NCBI GenBank assembly: GCA_024763275.1
Contig: JANTFT010000023.1
Location: 1-35,526, forward strand
Direction of reading: 5' to 3'
DNA: 35,526 bases
Source of the DNA: Anaerolineales bacterium
Lineage (GTDB): Bacteria > Chloroflexota > Anaerolineae > Anaerolineales > UBA11858
Position numbers and translations under genes: made by a program. Below the pieces are notes generated by a model. That model was not told the origin of the DNA, searched no databases, and was given only the letters and a program-made list of their open reading frames with translations. Positions within the stretch are counted from its first letter, which is position 1; each line of letters begins with the position of its first letter. Of the stretch, positions 17,077-23,964 are shown piece by piece.

Positions 17077-18546
17077 TCACTTTCCGAGCACTTCCAGGAC
17101 AGTCTCGCGGACCAGCTTTTCCAGCTCCTGGTAATCGGGTGACTGAGGTGATCCAGCTCGCACTCTCCCCGGTCGGAACGCCTCTGGAGGAGGCGGGCTG
17201 GTCTCAAATGCCAGGCGCTTGATGTTGTAGAGATGGTGCACGTTGATGTTGTCGCCGGTGATCGCCCCACCTACACCTCCGGAGCCCAGGGTCAGGGAGG
17301 GGGTGATCCCGGTGGTATAGCCGATCATGCCCAGGGTCCCCATGGTATTGACCCCAATCCGAAAAACCGGCTTCTCCAAGCCAAAGGCATAGATCACATC
17401 CTCATTGGTGGCGTGGATGATCAGGCTGTGCCCCCGGCCTCCGAAAGCTATCAGCTCCAGGCAGCGATCGCAGCCAGCTTCCCAGCCGTCAGCAACGTAG
17501 AAGCCCAGCACAGGGGTAAGCTTTTCACGGGAGAGGGGCTCCTGCTTGCCAACTGACTGCAGGTCAGCTACCAAAATGCGGGTCCCTTCAGGGATCTCGA
17601 ACCCGGCTTTGGCGGCCAGGTATTGGGGAGATTTGCCAACCGAGGAAGCGTCGATGGTCCCATTCGGGAAAAAGAGCATTTTCCGCAGGGCTTCCGCCTG
17701 CGGGGGGCTTACCCAATAAGCGCCCTGGGCCTGCATGAGCTCTTTCAGTCGGGCGGCGATTGGCTGATCGGCGACTACTGACTGCTCGGTTGCGCAGATC
17801 AGGGAATAGTCAAAGGCTTTGCTGTTGACAATATAGCGGGCCGCTTTTTCCAGGTCCGCGGAGCGATCCACATAGACAGGAACGTTGCCCGGTCCGACAC
17901 CGTAAGCAGGTTTGCCTTTGGAATGGGCCGCGCGGACCATTCCACTGCCCCCGGTAGCCAATATCAAGGCGGTGTACTTATGGGAAAGCAGCTCATCTGT
18001 GCCGGGAAGGGTAACCTCTGACATGCAGTGGATCAATCCCTGCGGGGCGCCAGCCTTAACAGCCGCCTCGTTCATCAAGCGGGCGGTCTCCACACAGCAG
18101 TTCACCGCCGAGGGATGGGGAGCGATCACAATCGCATTGCGGGCTTTCAGCGCCATCAAGACTTTGTTCATCACAGTTGAGGTGGGATTGGTGCTGGGAG
18201 TCAGAGCGGCAATCACTCCCATTGGCCAGGCGATCTGATAAAGCTTTTTGGCTTCGTCTTTATTGATGATGCCTACCGTTTTGACATCTTTGATGGATTC
18301 CCACACCACCCGGGAAGCGAATTGGTTCTTGATCTTCTTATGCTCCGGGACACCAAAGCCGGTTTCCTCCGCGGCCATGCGTCCCAGCCGCTCTGCTGCC
18401 CCATAAGCCACTTCAGCCATGGCCTCACAAACCCGATCTACTTCTGGCTGGGTGGCAAAACCCCAGATCTTCTGGGCTTCATGGGCCTGGATCACCATCT
18501 GGCGGGCCTGCTGGATTGAGCGTAAATCCTTGTCAAATTCTGGCAT
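17077..18546 (-). CDS. CoA-acylating aldehyde dehydrogenase (PduP/EutE type)
   Basis: A 489-residue NAD+-dependent enzyme expected to turn acetaldehyde plus CoA into acetyl-CoA inside the shell. The catalytic Cys is C251 in SLICATEQ. Other family segments are ALTPSTNPTSTVMNK, ATGGSGMVRAAHSKGKPAYGVGPGN and VPVYVD. Two parts stand out: the N-terminus lacks the usual encapsulation helix, and instead the C-terminus carries a Pro-rich linker (TSPPPPEAF, GSPQSP) followed by DYQELEKLVRETVLEVLGK, an amphipathic helix of encapsulation type. It lies between the BMC-P pair and BMC-H. Substrate preference between acetaldehyde and propionaldehyde is not readable, but DeoC next door makes acetaldehyde. Confidence 0.95.
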   Translation of the reverse strand: MPEFDKDLRSIQQARQMVIQAHEAQKIWGFATQPEVDRVCEAMAEVAYGAAERLGRMAAEETGFGVPEHKKIKNQFASRVVWESIKDVKTVGIINKDEAKKLYQIAWPMGVIAALTPSTNPTSTVMNKVLMALKARNAIVIAPHPSAVNCCVETARLMNEAAVKAGAPQGLIHCMSEVTLPGTDELLSHKYTALILATGGSGMVRAAHSKGKPAYGVGPGNVPVYVDRSADLEKAARYIVNSKAFDYSLICATEQSVVADQPIAARLKELMQAQGAYWVSPPQAEALRKMLFFPNGTIDASSVGKSPQYLAAKAGFEIPEGTRILVADLQSVGKQEPLSREKLTPVLGFYVADGWEAGCDRCLELIAFGGRGHSLIIHATNEDVIYAFGLEKPVFRIGVNTMGTLGMIGYTTGITPSLTLGSGGVGGAITGDNINVHHLYNIKRLAFETSPPPPEAFRPGRVRAGSPQSPDYQELEKLVRETVLEVLGK

Positions 18547-18578
18547 TGCTTTATCCCATTATTCCACTACGTTAGCGT

Positions 18579-18869
18579 TCATTCCTTCTGGTAGGTCACC
18601 TCACCGAACACGGTGAGATGATCGATCACTGCCATGATCACAGCATCTACAGGCCGATTCTGGGTGATTTTGGTCTGGCGGCCGCTGGAACCATGAGCTG
18701 TCAGCACCAGGTCCCCAATCCCGGCGTCCAGGGTATCCACTGCCACATAGGGCTTGCCTACCAGGGTGCCGCGCTCATCAGTCTGGCGCAGAATCAACAA
18801 TTTTCTGCCCTCGAGGGTGGGCTCTTTGATGGTTGAAACCGTTGTACCTATTACTTTGGCGATCAGCAT
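18579..18869 (-). CDS. BMC-P pentameric vertex shell protein (EutN/CcmL), copy 2
   Basis: A 96-residue EutN/CcmL protein: MLIAKVIGTTVSTIKEP, KLLILRQTD, VAVDTLDAGIGDLVLTAHGSSGRQT and PVDAVIMAVIDHL. It is clearly a tandem duplicate of copy 1, with the same length, the same AHGSSGRQT/CHGSAARQT loop and nearly the same ending. It starts 16 bases after copy 1, with AGGAG before the ATG. It is expected at the shell vertices. Confidence 0.96.
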   Translation of the reverse strand: MLIAKVIGTTVSTIKEPTLEGRKLLILRQTDERGTLVGKPYVAVDTLDAGIGDLVLTAHGSSGRQTKITQNRPVDAVIMAVIDHLTVFGEVTYQKE

Positions 18870-18885
18870 GGACTTCTCCTGAAAC

Positions 18886-19176
18886 TCATTTTCTGAAGGT
18901 TATCTCACCATCCACTTCCAGGTGATCCAGCACCGCCATGATCACCGCATCCACCGGGGTCTCTTTGGTAATTCCGGTCTGCCGGGCAGCGGAACCGTGG
19001 CAGGTCAGCACCACATCTCCCTCCCCGGCGTCCACCAGGTCGACCGCGGCATAAGCCACTCCCCGCTCCTCTTGGCCGTGTACATCAGTCTCCCGGCAGA
19101 GGAGCAGTTTGGTGTCCTTGACCCTGGGGCTTTTGATGGTTGAGATCGCGCTGCCGATCACGCGGGCAATTTTCAT
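18886..19176 (-). CDS. BMC-P pentameric vertex shell protein (EutN/CcmL), copy 1
   Basis: A 96-residue EutN/CcmL protein: MKIARVIGSAISTIKSP, KLLLCRETD, AAVDLVDAGEGDVVLTCHGSAARQT and PVDAVIMAVLDHLEVDGEITF. It begins 12 bases after deoC with GAGGAT before the ATG. Together with copies 2-4 the operon has four vertex genes for only one hexamer and one trimer gene. Confidence 0.96.
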   Translation of the reverse strand: MKIARVIGSAISTIKSPRVKDTKLLLCRETDVHGQEERGVAYAAVDLVDAGEGDVVLTCHGSAARQTGITKETPVDAVIMAVLDHLEVDGEITFRK

Positions 19177-19188
19177 CCCGAAGATCCT

Positions 19189-20124
19189 CTAATAAGCCTT
19201 GGCTTGCTGTTTCTCGGGTGCCGCTGCGCCCCCGCCGTTGGATGAACGCTGTCCCTGGACGATCTTGACACCAGCGCTGGCACCGATGCGGGTTGCTCCG
19301 GCCTTGACCATGCTCTTGGCTTCCTCAAAATCGTGCACACCACCAGATGCCTTCACGCCCATATTTGGTCCCACCACCCTGCGCATCAGAGCGACATCTT
19401 CCACAGTGGCGCCTCCCCCGGAGAATCCAGTCGAGGTTTTCACAAAATCTGCTCCGGCTTCCTTGGCAAGCAGACAGGCGGTGATCTTTTCCTGGTCGGT
19501 CAATAGCGCAGTTTCGATAATTACTTTTACTATTGCACCGGCCTGGTGACCTACCTTTACGACTTCACGGATATCCCGGGCTGCCAGGGTAAGGTCGCCA
19601 GCTTTGAGGGCTCCGATATTCAGGACCATATCGATCTCCGTGGCACCATCCTTTATGGCTGTCTGGGCCTCGAAGGCCTTGACCTCCGGGGAGGAAGCGC
19701 CCAGTGGAAAGCCGATTACCGTGCAGACCTTAACCGGGGTGTCCTTCAGCAGCTCCGCACACAGCGTGACATGCGTAGGGTTGACGCATACTGAGGCAAA
19801 CTTATACTTGCGGGCCTCGTAGCACAGCTGGGCGATCTGGTCCGCTGTCGCATCCGGTTTCAATAAAGTATGGTCGATCAAACCGGCGATGTCGGGGTCA
19901 TCCGGGATGTTGCCAAGCTGAGAGGTGATGCGTGATGCTCCGGCACTGACCACCTCTCCAACCCGGTTAAAGCAAGTGTCGACACATATTCCATCGGCGC
20001 AATCCGTCGAACAGTACTCTCCGGCTGGCTGCTGGGCCAGGTAATCCCTTTCGTCAAGGGCAATCAGCACTTCCCGGGCAATGACTTCCACCAGATGTTT
20101 GACTTCCTGTGTTGTTGTTTCCAT
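19189..20124 (-). CDS. deoC: Deoxyribose-phosphate aldolase with N-terminal microcompartment extension
   Basis: A 311-residue class I aldolase that cleaves 2-deoxy-D-ribose 5-phosphate to acetaldehyde and glyceraldehyde 3-phosphate. The barrel begins near residue 78 ([15 protein letters not shown]). Catalytic residues are present: D165 in EIDMVLN, Schiff-base K229 in [10 protein letters not shown], and K258 in GVKASGG. The family is usually 220-250 residues; the excess is N-terminal. Residues 4-24 form an amphipathic helix ([19 protein letters not shown]) of encapsulation type. Residues 38-51 hold four cysteines spaced Cx3Cx4Cx3C (C38, C42, C47, C51), which could bind a metal or Fe-S cluster. 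The C-terminus ends in a Gly/Ala/Gln-rich tail. This is the signature enzyme of the compartment. It starts three bases after the rpiB stop. Confidence 0.96.
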   Translation of the reverse strand: METTTQEVKHLVEVIAREVLIALDERDYLAQQPAGEYCSTDCADGICVDTCFNRVGEVVSAGASRITSQLGNIPDDPDIAGLIDHTLLKPDATADQIAQLCYEARKYKFASVCVNPTHVTLCAELLKDTPVKVCTVIGFPLGASSPEVKAFEAQTAIKDGATEIDMVLNIGALKAGDLTLAARDIREVVKVGHQAGAIVKVIIETALLTDQEKITACLLAKEAGADFVKTSTGFSGGGATVEDVALMRRVVGPNMGVKASGGVHDFEEAKSMVKAGATRIGASAGVKIVQGQRSSNGGGAAAPEKQQAKAY

Positions 20125-20127
20125 AGC

Positions 20128-20706
20128 TCAACTCTCAATTGCCATTATTTTGTCAACCCGGCGGGCATGGCGGCCGCCGCCGAACTCGGTCTCTAGAAAA
20201 GTGGTCACAATCTGCTTTGCCAGGCTGGGGCCGATCAATCCAGCGCCCAGGGTAAGCAGGTTGGCGTTGTTGTGTTCCCGGCTGTTAGAAGCAGTGGCAT
20301 GGTCGTAGCACATGGCAGCCCTGATTCCCTTGACCTTGTTGGCGGCCATGCAGCTTCCGATGCCGGCTCCATCGATCATGATGCCCCGCCAGGCTGTACC
20401 ATCAGCAACCTGCTGGGCTACAGCCAGGGCAAAATCGGGATAATCCACGGATTGGCTGCTGTTGGTGCCGCAATCGATCACCTGATAGCCCGCTTCCGTC
20501 AGGAATGCCTTGATTGTCTCTTTCAAAGCATACCCACCGTGATCAGCCCCCAGGGCAACCATTTTCTGGCTGGTCGAACTGCCCTGGTCTGTCCGGGATT
20601 GCTCCAGCGCCGAGAGATGCTCCCCAACTGCCGGCATCTGCCGGGTCAGCCCGGAAACGACCTCGTCGACAATTCTTTTCAGATCTGCATCACTCAAATT
20701 CGCCAT
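20128..20706 (-). CDS. rpiB: RpiB/LacAB-family sugar-phosphate isomerase with altered active site and N-terminal extension
   Basis: A 192-residue protein; the RpiB domain starts near residue 48 (MVALGADHGGYALKE). The substrate-binding residues of RpiB are kept: the DH pair, REHNN with His and Asn, and GGRHARR. However, the segment that carries the catalytic Cys in E. coli RpiB (ICGTGIG) reads IDGAGIG, so Cys is Asp and Thr is Ala; a Cys occurs seven residues later (GSCMAANK). The first 20 residues (LSDADLKRIVDEVVSGLTRQM) form an amphipathic helix followed by a Ser/Gln-rich linker, an encapsulation-like signal. It is expected to be lumenal. It may isomerise a pentose phosphate or another sugar phosphate; the ribose-5-phosphate assignment is only a family label. 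Confidence 0.92.
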   Translation of the reverse strand: MANLSDADLKRIVDEVVSGLTRQMPAVGEHLSALEQSRTDQGSSTSQKMVALGADHGGYALKETIKAFLTEAGYQVIDCGTNSSQSVDYPDFALAVAQQVADGTAWRGIMIDGAGIGSCMAANKVKGIRAAMCYDHATASNSREHNNANLLTLGAGLIGPSLAKQIVTTFLETEFGGGRHARRVDKIMAIES

Positions 20707-20717
20707 AAGCTTCTCTC

Positions 20718-21479
20718 TCAGGAAGACTGAATCGGAAAACGCTGGAAAACTGCTGTCGGAGAGGACGCCGACGCTTTCAAATTAGTGTAAAAACGGAACC
20801 TGTCCGCCCGGAATTCCGATTCCACATACTCGATCACCCGCCCGTCGGCCGTGCGGGTTTCCCGGTGGATCACCAGAACTGCGGCAGGCTGGTCCATCCC
20901 CATAATCTCCGCAACCTGGGGAGTCGCGATCTCCGCCCCGATTTCCTGCTCAGCATGGTCAGGCTTCATGTTGTACTGGGAGGCCAGCACATCATAGAGG
21001 GACTCCATTCCAAAATCATGCTCCAGGATCCCCAGGCAGAAGGCGTGGGGAAGGTAAGCCCGTTCAATGGCAGCCGGCTTGCCATCCACCAGGCGCAAGC
21101 GGTTCAAAAAGACCACTTCCGCTCCCAGCTGGACCCGCAGCACCCTGGTCAATAAGGGGTCTGCGGGGACGATCTTTGCTTCCAGCACCCTGCTGCCGAC
21201 CACCTTGCCGCGCTGGGCCATTTCCTGCGAAAAACCATACAGGAATTCGACAGTCTTCGGGAAGTGCGTCTCAGTAACGAATGTGCCCACACCCTGGACC
21301 GACTCCACATAACCTTTGGCTGCCAGATAGCTCAAGGCATGGCGGATGGTATTACGGCCTACTTGATGCTTTTCACTCAAGGATTTTTCAGAGGGCAGAC
21401 GCGCGCCAGGCTGGAGCTCACCGGTATGGATCTGCTCCAGGATGGAATCGGCTATCTGCTGATAGAGCGCTTTGGTCAT
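20718..21479 (-). CDS. GntR/HutC-family transcriptional regulator
   Basis: A 253-residue regulator. Residues 1-70 are a GntR winged helix: LYQQIADSILEQIHTGELQPG, split by LPSEKSLSEKHQVGRNTIRHAL and GVGTFVTE. Residues about 90-240 are the UTRA ligand domain of the HutC subfamily, with LNRLRLVDGKPAAIERAYL and YVESEFRADRFRFYTNL, which usually binds a small sugar- or amine-derived effector. The ATG at 21477-21479 is chosen over an upstream TTG. It is the first gene of the microcompartment operon, 11 bases before rpiB, and probably controls it through the repeats at 21513-21542. The effector is plausibly a sugar phosphate of the pathway. Confidence 0.95.
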   Translation of the reverse strand: MTKALYQQIADSILEQIHTGELQPGARLPSEKSLSEKHQVGRNTIRHALSYLAAKGYVESVQGVGTFVTETHFPKTVEFLYGFSQEMAQRGKVVGSRVLEAKIVPADPLLTRVLRVQLGAEVVFLNRLRLVDGKPAAIERAYLPHAFCLGILEHDFGMESLYDVLASQYNMKPDHAEQEIGAEIATPQVAEIMGMDQPAAVLVIHRETRTADGRVIEYVESEFRADRFRFYTNLKASASSPTAVFQRFPIQSS

Positions 21480-21512
21480 CGCCAACTTCCCGATTGATAG
21501 GATAACCCAACC

Positions 21513-21542
21513 CTACGTGTTCTTACTTGTTCCTACATGTTC
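21513..21542 (-). promoter_or_regulatory. Three tandem 10-bp repeats, probable operator of the GntR-type regulator
   Basis: On the minus strand three decamers follow each other with no gap: GAACATGTAG, GAACAAGTAA, GAACACGTAG. Eight of ten positions are the same in at least two copies, with GAACA-GTA constant. They begin about eight bases after the -10 box, at the predicted transcription start, so a bound protein would block initiation. The 10-base period puts every copy on one face of the helix. Confidence 0.75.
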
Positions 21543-21549
21543 TATCAGC

Positions 21550-21578
21550 AGTATACAAGAAAGACCTTCGGCTGTCAA
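21550..21578 (-). promoter_or_regulatory. Sigma-70-type promoter of the microcompartment operon
   Basis: On the minus strand TTGACA (21573-21578) and TATACT (21550-21555) are separated by exactly 17 bases. The predicted start is near 21543, giving a leader of about 64 bases before the gntR ATG. It is the only good promoter seen ahead of the operon, whose genes from gntR to tpiA have small gaps throughout. Confidence 0.85.
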
Positions 21579-21584
21579 GCGTCA

Positions 21585-21608
21585 AATACCCCCTCTATCT
21601 GGGGTATT
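21585..21608 (-). terminator. Hairpin between the MFS gene and the microcompartment promoter
   Basis: AATACCCC (21585-21592) pairs with GGGGTATT (21601-21608) around an 8-base loop. On the minus strand it is followed by TTTGACG, so it may act as a weak terminator for the MFS gene that ends at 21646. It also abuts the -35 box and could be a protein-binding site instead. Confidence 0.4.
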
Positions 21609-21645
21609 GGCAGGATACTACCCGCACCAGTGGGGTCCTTTGGTT

Positions 21646-22938
21646 TTACAGAGAAGAAAACGGTGGATTTTGAGGTCGGCTGGGACGGACAGCCCTGAGG
21701 GAGATCAAAGCCGCCGGGACAAGGATCCCGACGTAGATCCAGAGTGAGATTTGAAAGCTGCCGGTGAAGTCATAGATCAATCCGGTGATCAAAGGTCCTA
21801 AACTACTGCCCGCAACCTGAGCGGTCAGCATGCCGCCTTTTAGCTGACCCAGGCTTTCCCGGCCGTAATATCGAGCGAAGAGAGTGCCTCCCAGCAAGGA
21901 GATCAAGCCAGCAGAGATACCAATCAGCACCGCGTAGCTGTGAGCCATCCAGGGAGCCGCAGCCTGGGACAGCACCGCGATTCCAGCCGCCAGGGATGCC
22001 ATGCAGATCAGCAGCAGCACGCGCAGGGATCCCCGGTCAGCAATCGGCCCCATCGCCAGTTGGGTGGCCAGGGAAGCAGCCGCATAGGTGGTATAGGTGG
22101 CAGCTGCTACCCCTGCCGTGATCCCCTGCGAATCCAGGATGGAAAGCAAATTGAAGAATACCGCTGTGATCACCATCGCCCACAAGGCAGCGTTGATAAT
22201 CATGATCCAATACGCTGGTGTTTTGCGGGCTTGAGCCGCCGTCCAAATCTCGTCCCTTTTCGGGAGAGTTTGAAGCTCCCGAACCTCCTCCGCAGTCCCC
22301 CCATCCAGCTCCTGCCCGACATCCCCTGGGCCATCTCGCAGCAGGGCAACGAGGGGCAGGCCGATCAGCCATACCAGCAGACCCAAACGGGCGTAAGCGG
22401 TTCGCCAGCCAAAATGATTGATCAGGTAGAGGAAAAATGGAGGAAGCACAGCCATACTGACTGAAAATCCACTGCTGACGATCCCGGTCACCGTGCCCAA
22501 CCTTTTCCGGAACCACAAAGCCGGGATATTCCCCGCCATCAGCGACAGCGCGCCTTGTCCCAGCAAGCGCAGACTGAAAAAGCCCACCAGGAGGGCTGGC
22601 AGAGAGTCGACCCGGGAAAAGAGCTGGCAGGCAGCCCCCAGGAGCAGCAGGATCCCCAGGGTGGTCTTGCGGATACCGATGCGGTCCATCAAAGAACCGA
22701 TCAAGGTCTGCGGTAGAGCCGCAGCCAGGGTGCCCGCTGTGTACGCCCCGGAGAGGGCTGACAAGCTGATGCCCAGGGACGCCTGCAGGGAAGGATTGAA
22801 TACGGAGATACCGAATGTCTGACCGACGCCGGTGACCGCCTGGGTAATGACCGCCACCGGGACCATCATCCAGCCGTAATAAAAAGGCAGCCGCCCTGCC
22901 AAGCGGCTTCCCCAGGTATATTTCCTTTGATCTTTCAT
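21646..22938 (-). CDS. Major facilitator superfamily transporter
   Basis: A 430-residue MFS protein with about 12 membrane helices. The N-terminal half has YYGWMMVPVAVITQ and GVGQTFGISVFNPSLQ, as in the oxalate/formate antiporter and monocarboxylate-type group, then GSLMDRIGIRKTTLG, the MFS loop 2-3 motif. The central loop is about 30 residues and charged (RDGPGDVGQELDGG). The second half has GPIADRGSLRVL, the repeat of the loop motif. The substrate is not predictable; an organic acid is usual for this group. It lies upstream of the microcompartment promoter on the same strand and may export a product such as acetate or import a substrate for it, but it is outside the promoter's transcript. 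Confidence 0.9.
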   Translation of the reverse strand: MKDQRKYTWGSRLAGRLPFYYGWMMVPVAVITQAVTGVGQTFGISVFNPSLQASLGISLSALSGAYTAGTLAAALPQTLIGSLMDRIGIRKTTLGILLLLGAACQLFSRVDSLPALLVGFFSLRLLGQGALSLMAGNIPALWFRKRLGTVTGIVSSGFSVSMAVLPPFFLYLINHFGWRTAYARLGLLVWLIGLPLVALLRDGPGDVGQELDGGTAEEVRELQTLPKRDEIWTAAQARKTPAYWIMIINAALWAMVITAVFFNLLSILDSQGITAGVAAATYTTYAAASLATQLAMGPIADRGSLRVLLLICMASLAAGIAVLSQAAAPWMAHSYAVLIGISAGLISLLGGTLFARYYGRESLGQLKGGMLTAQVAGSSLGPLITGLIYDFTGSFQISLWIYVGILVPAALISLRAVRPSRPQNPPFSSL

Positions 22939-22959
22939 TCTTTTAGCTCTTTCCGGGCT

Positions 22960-23580
22960 TTACAACAAACCCATTTCACTCAATGCCTCCCGCAGCCCAG
23001 CAGGGGATTGGAAATGGATAGTAGAAAATCCCTGTCGCTTGGCTTCCTGGACATTCTCGTCAGAATCATCGATAAACAGGCAATCCCGGGCCTGCTCCCC
23101 CAGCTCTTTCAGCAGCGCCTGATAGATTTCCGGATGGGGTTTAGCCACACCCAGTTGAAATGAGAGGACCAGGGGATCGAACCAATCCAGAAATCTGTGT
23201 TCCTTCCGCACCCTGGGAAAGGTCTCTCCGGACCAATTGCTGAGAGCTGCCAGCGGATAGCCGGCTTCTTTCAGCTGGCGGAGGATATTAACCGTTTCAG
23301 GAAAATCCCCTCCCATCATTTCATACCAGCGGGAATAGTACATCTGGATCGGTTCGGCATATTGGGGATAGCGGGGAATCAGCTCATCGATAGCGTCCTG
23401 AAAAGGCCTGGCGGTGTCCATCTGGGCGTTCCATTCTGGCGAGCAGACCTTTTCCAGGAAATATTCCATCTCAACCCGGTCATCAAAGACCTTGCGATAA
23501 AGGTAGCGCGGATCCCAGTCCAGCAGCACACCGCCGAGGTCGAAGATGAGTGTTTTTTTCCTGGCAGGCAATTTGCTCAT
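22960..23580 (-). CDS. HAD-superfamily phosphatase (YihX-like, subfamily IA)
   Basis: A 206-residue HAD hydrolase. Motif I is IFDLGGVLLDWD with the nucleophile Asp (the second Asp position is Gly, as in YihX-like proteins), motif II is ALSNWS, the Lys motif is GVAKPHPEIYQ, and motif IV is CLFIDDSDENVQEAKRQG. The cap is helical. The ATG at 23578-23580 is used because an upstream GTG adds a stretch unlike the family. YihX-type enzymes hydrolyse sugar phosphates such as glucose 1-phosphate; the substrate here is unknown. It precedes the MFS gene by 21 bases, so the two probably form one operon. Confidence 0.92.
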   Translation of the reverse strand: MSKLPARKKTLIFDLGGVLLDWDPRYLYRKVFDDRVEMEYFLEKVCSPEWNAQMDTARPFQDAIDELIPRYPQYAEPIQMYYSRWYEMMGGDFPETVNILRQLKEAGYPLAALSNWSGETFPRVRKEHRFLDWFDPLVLSFQLGVAKPHPEIYQALLKELGEQARDCLFIDDSDENVQEAKRQGFSTIHFQSPAGLREALSEMGLL

Positions 23581-23741
23581 AGCATTCTTTCTATTAAGCT
23601 CAGGGCAGACCGTACACAAATATCCCAGGATTATATCAGACGGAGAAGATCTGAGCACAGCTAATCTTCTCTGGTGAATCCCATCTACTTGACCTTACAA
23701 ACAGCCCCGCTCTCAACAGGAGAATGTCCTGGAAACTCCCT

Positions 23742-23781
23742 ATCTACTGATAAAAGTACTATTGACATTTGTCCAGTAGAT
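23742..23781 (+). promoter_or_regulatory. 8-bp inverted repeat around the -35 box, possible operator
   Basis: ATCTACTG (23742-23749) and CAGTAGAT (23774-23781) are exact inverse complements 24 bases apart. They bracket the TTGACA at 23762-23767, a position where a dimeric regulator could control the promoter. No regulator gene is adjacent, so the binding protein is unknown. Confidence 0.45.
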
Positions 23782-23790
23782 GTTTATTCT
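23762..23790 (+). promoter_or_regulatory. Probable promoter of the flavoenzyme/antiporter operon
   Basis: TTGACA (23762-23767), a 17-base spacer and TATTCT (23785-23790). The -10 box matches four of six consensus bases. The start would be near 23797, leaving a leader of about 168 bases before the ATG at 23965. Confidence 0.6.
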
Positions 23791-23964
23791 ATGTAATAAA
23801 TTAGAAGTTTGCCTGTCTGATTTGAAGAGCATCGAATATGTCAATCAATTCTTTAAAATGCAGTCCAGTCGGCACCAGCTATCGGAAGGCCGGGGCAATC
23901 CGGAAAAGCCGCCAGTATCCTCATTTCCAGCGGTGCCACTGATAGACTTTTAGAGGAGATTTCT

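Larger units (their letters stand above)
23581..23964. other. Divergent intergenic region with a possible structured leader
   Basis: This 384-base region separates the leftward HAD gene from the rightward flavoenzyme gene. It holds an inverted repeat and a promoter (listed separately) and then a 150-base leader. The leader includes CCGG GGCAAT CCGG (near 23891-23904), a short hairpin, and GGCACC (near 23871) that can pair with GGTGCC (near 23931). No known riboswitch core was recognised. AGAGGAG precedes the flavoenzyme ATG by seven bases. Confidence 0.4.

Noticed and set aside
23870-23964. Known riboswitch classes (cobalamin, FMN, glycine, ZTP) in the flavoenzyme leader
   Set aside because: GC-rich hairpins are present, but none of the conserved core sequences of these classes could be matched.
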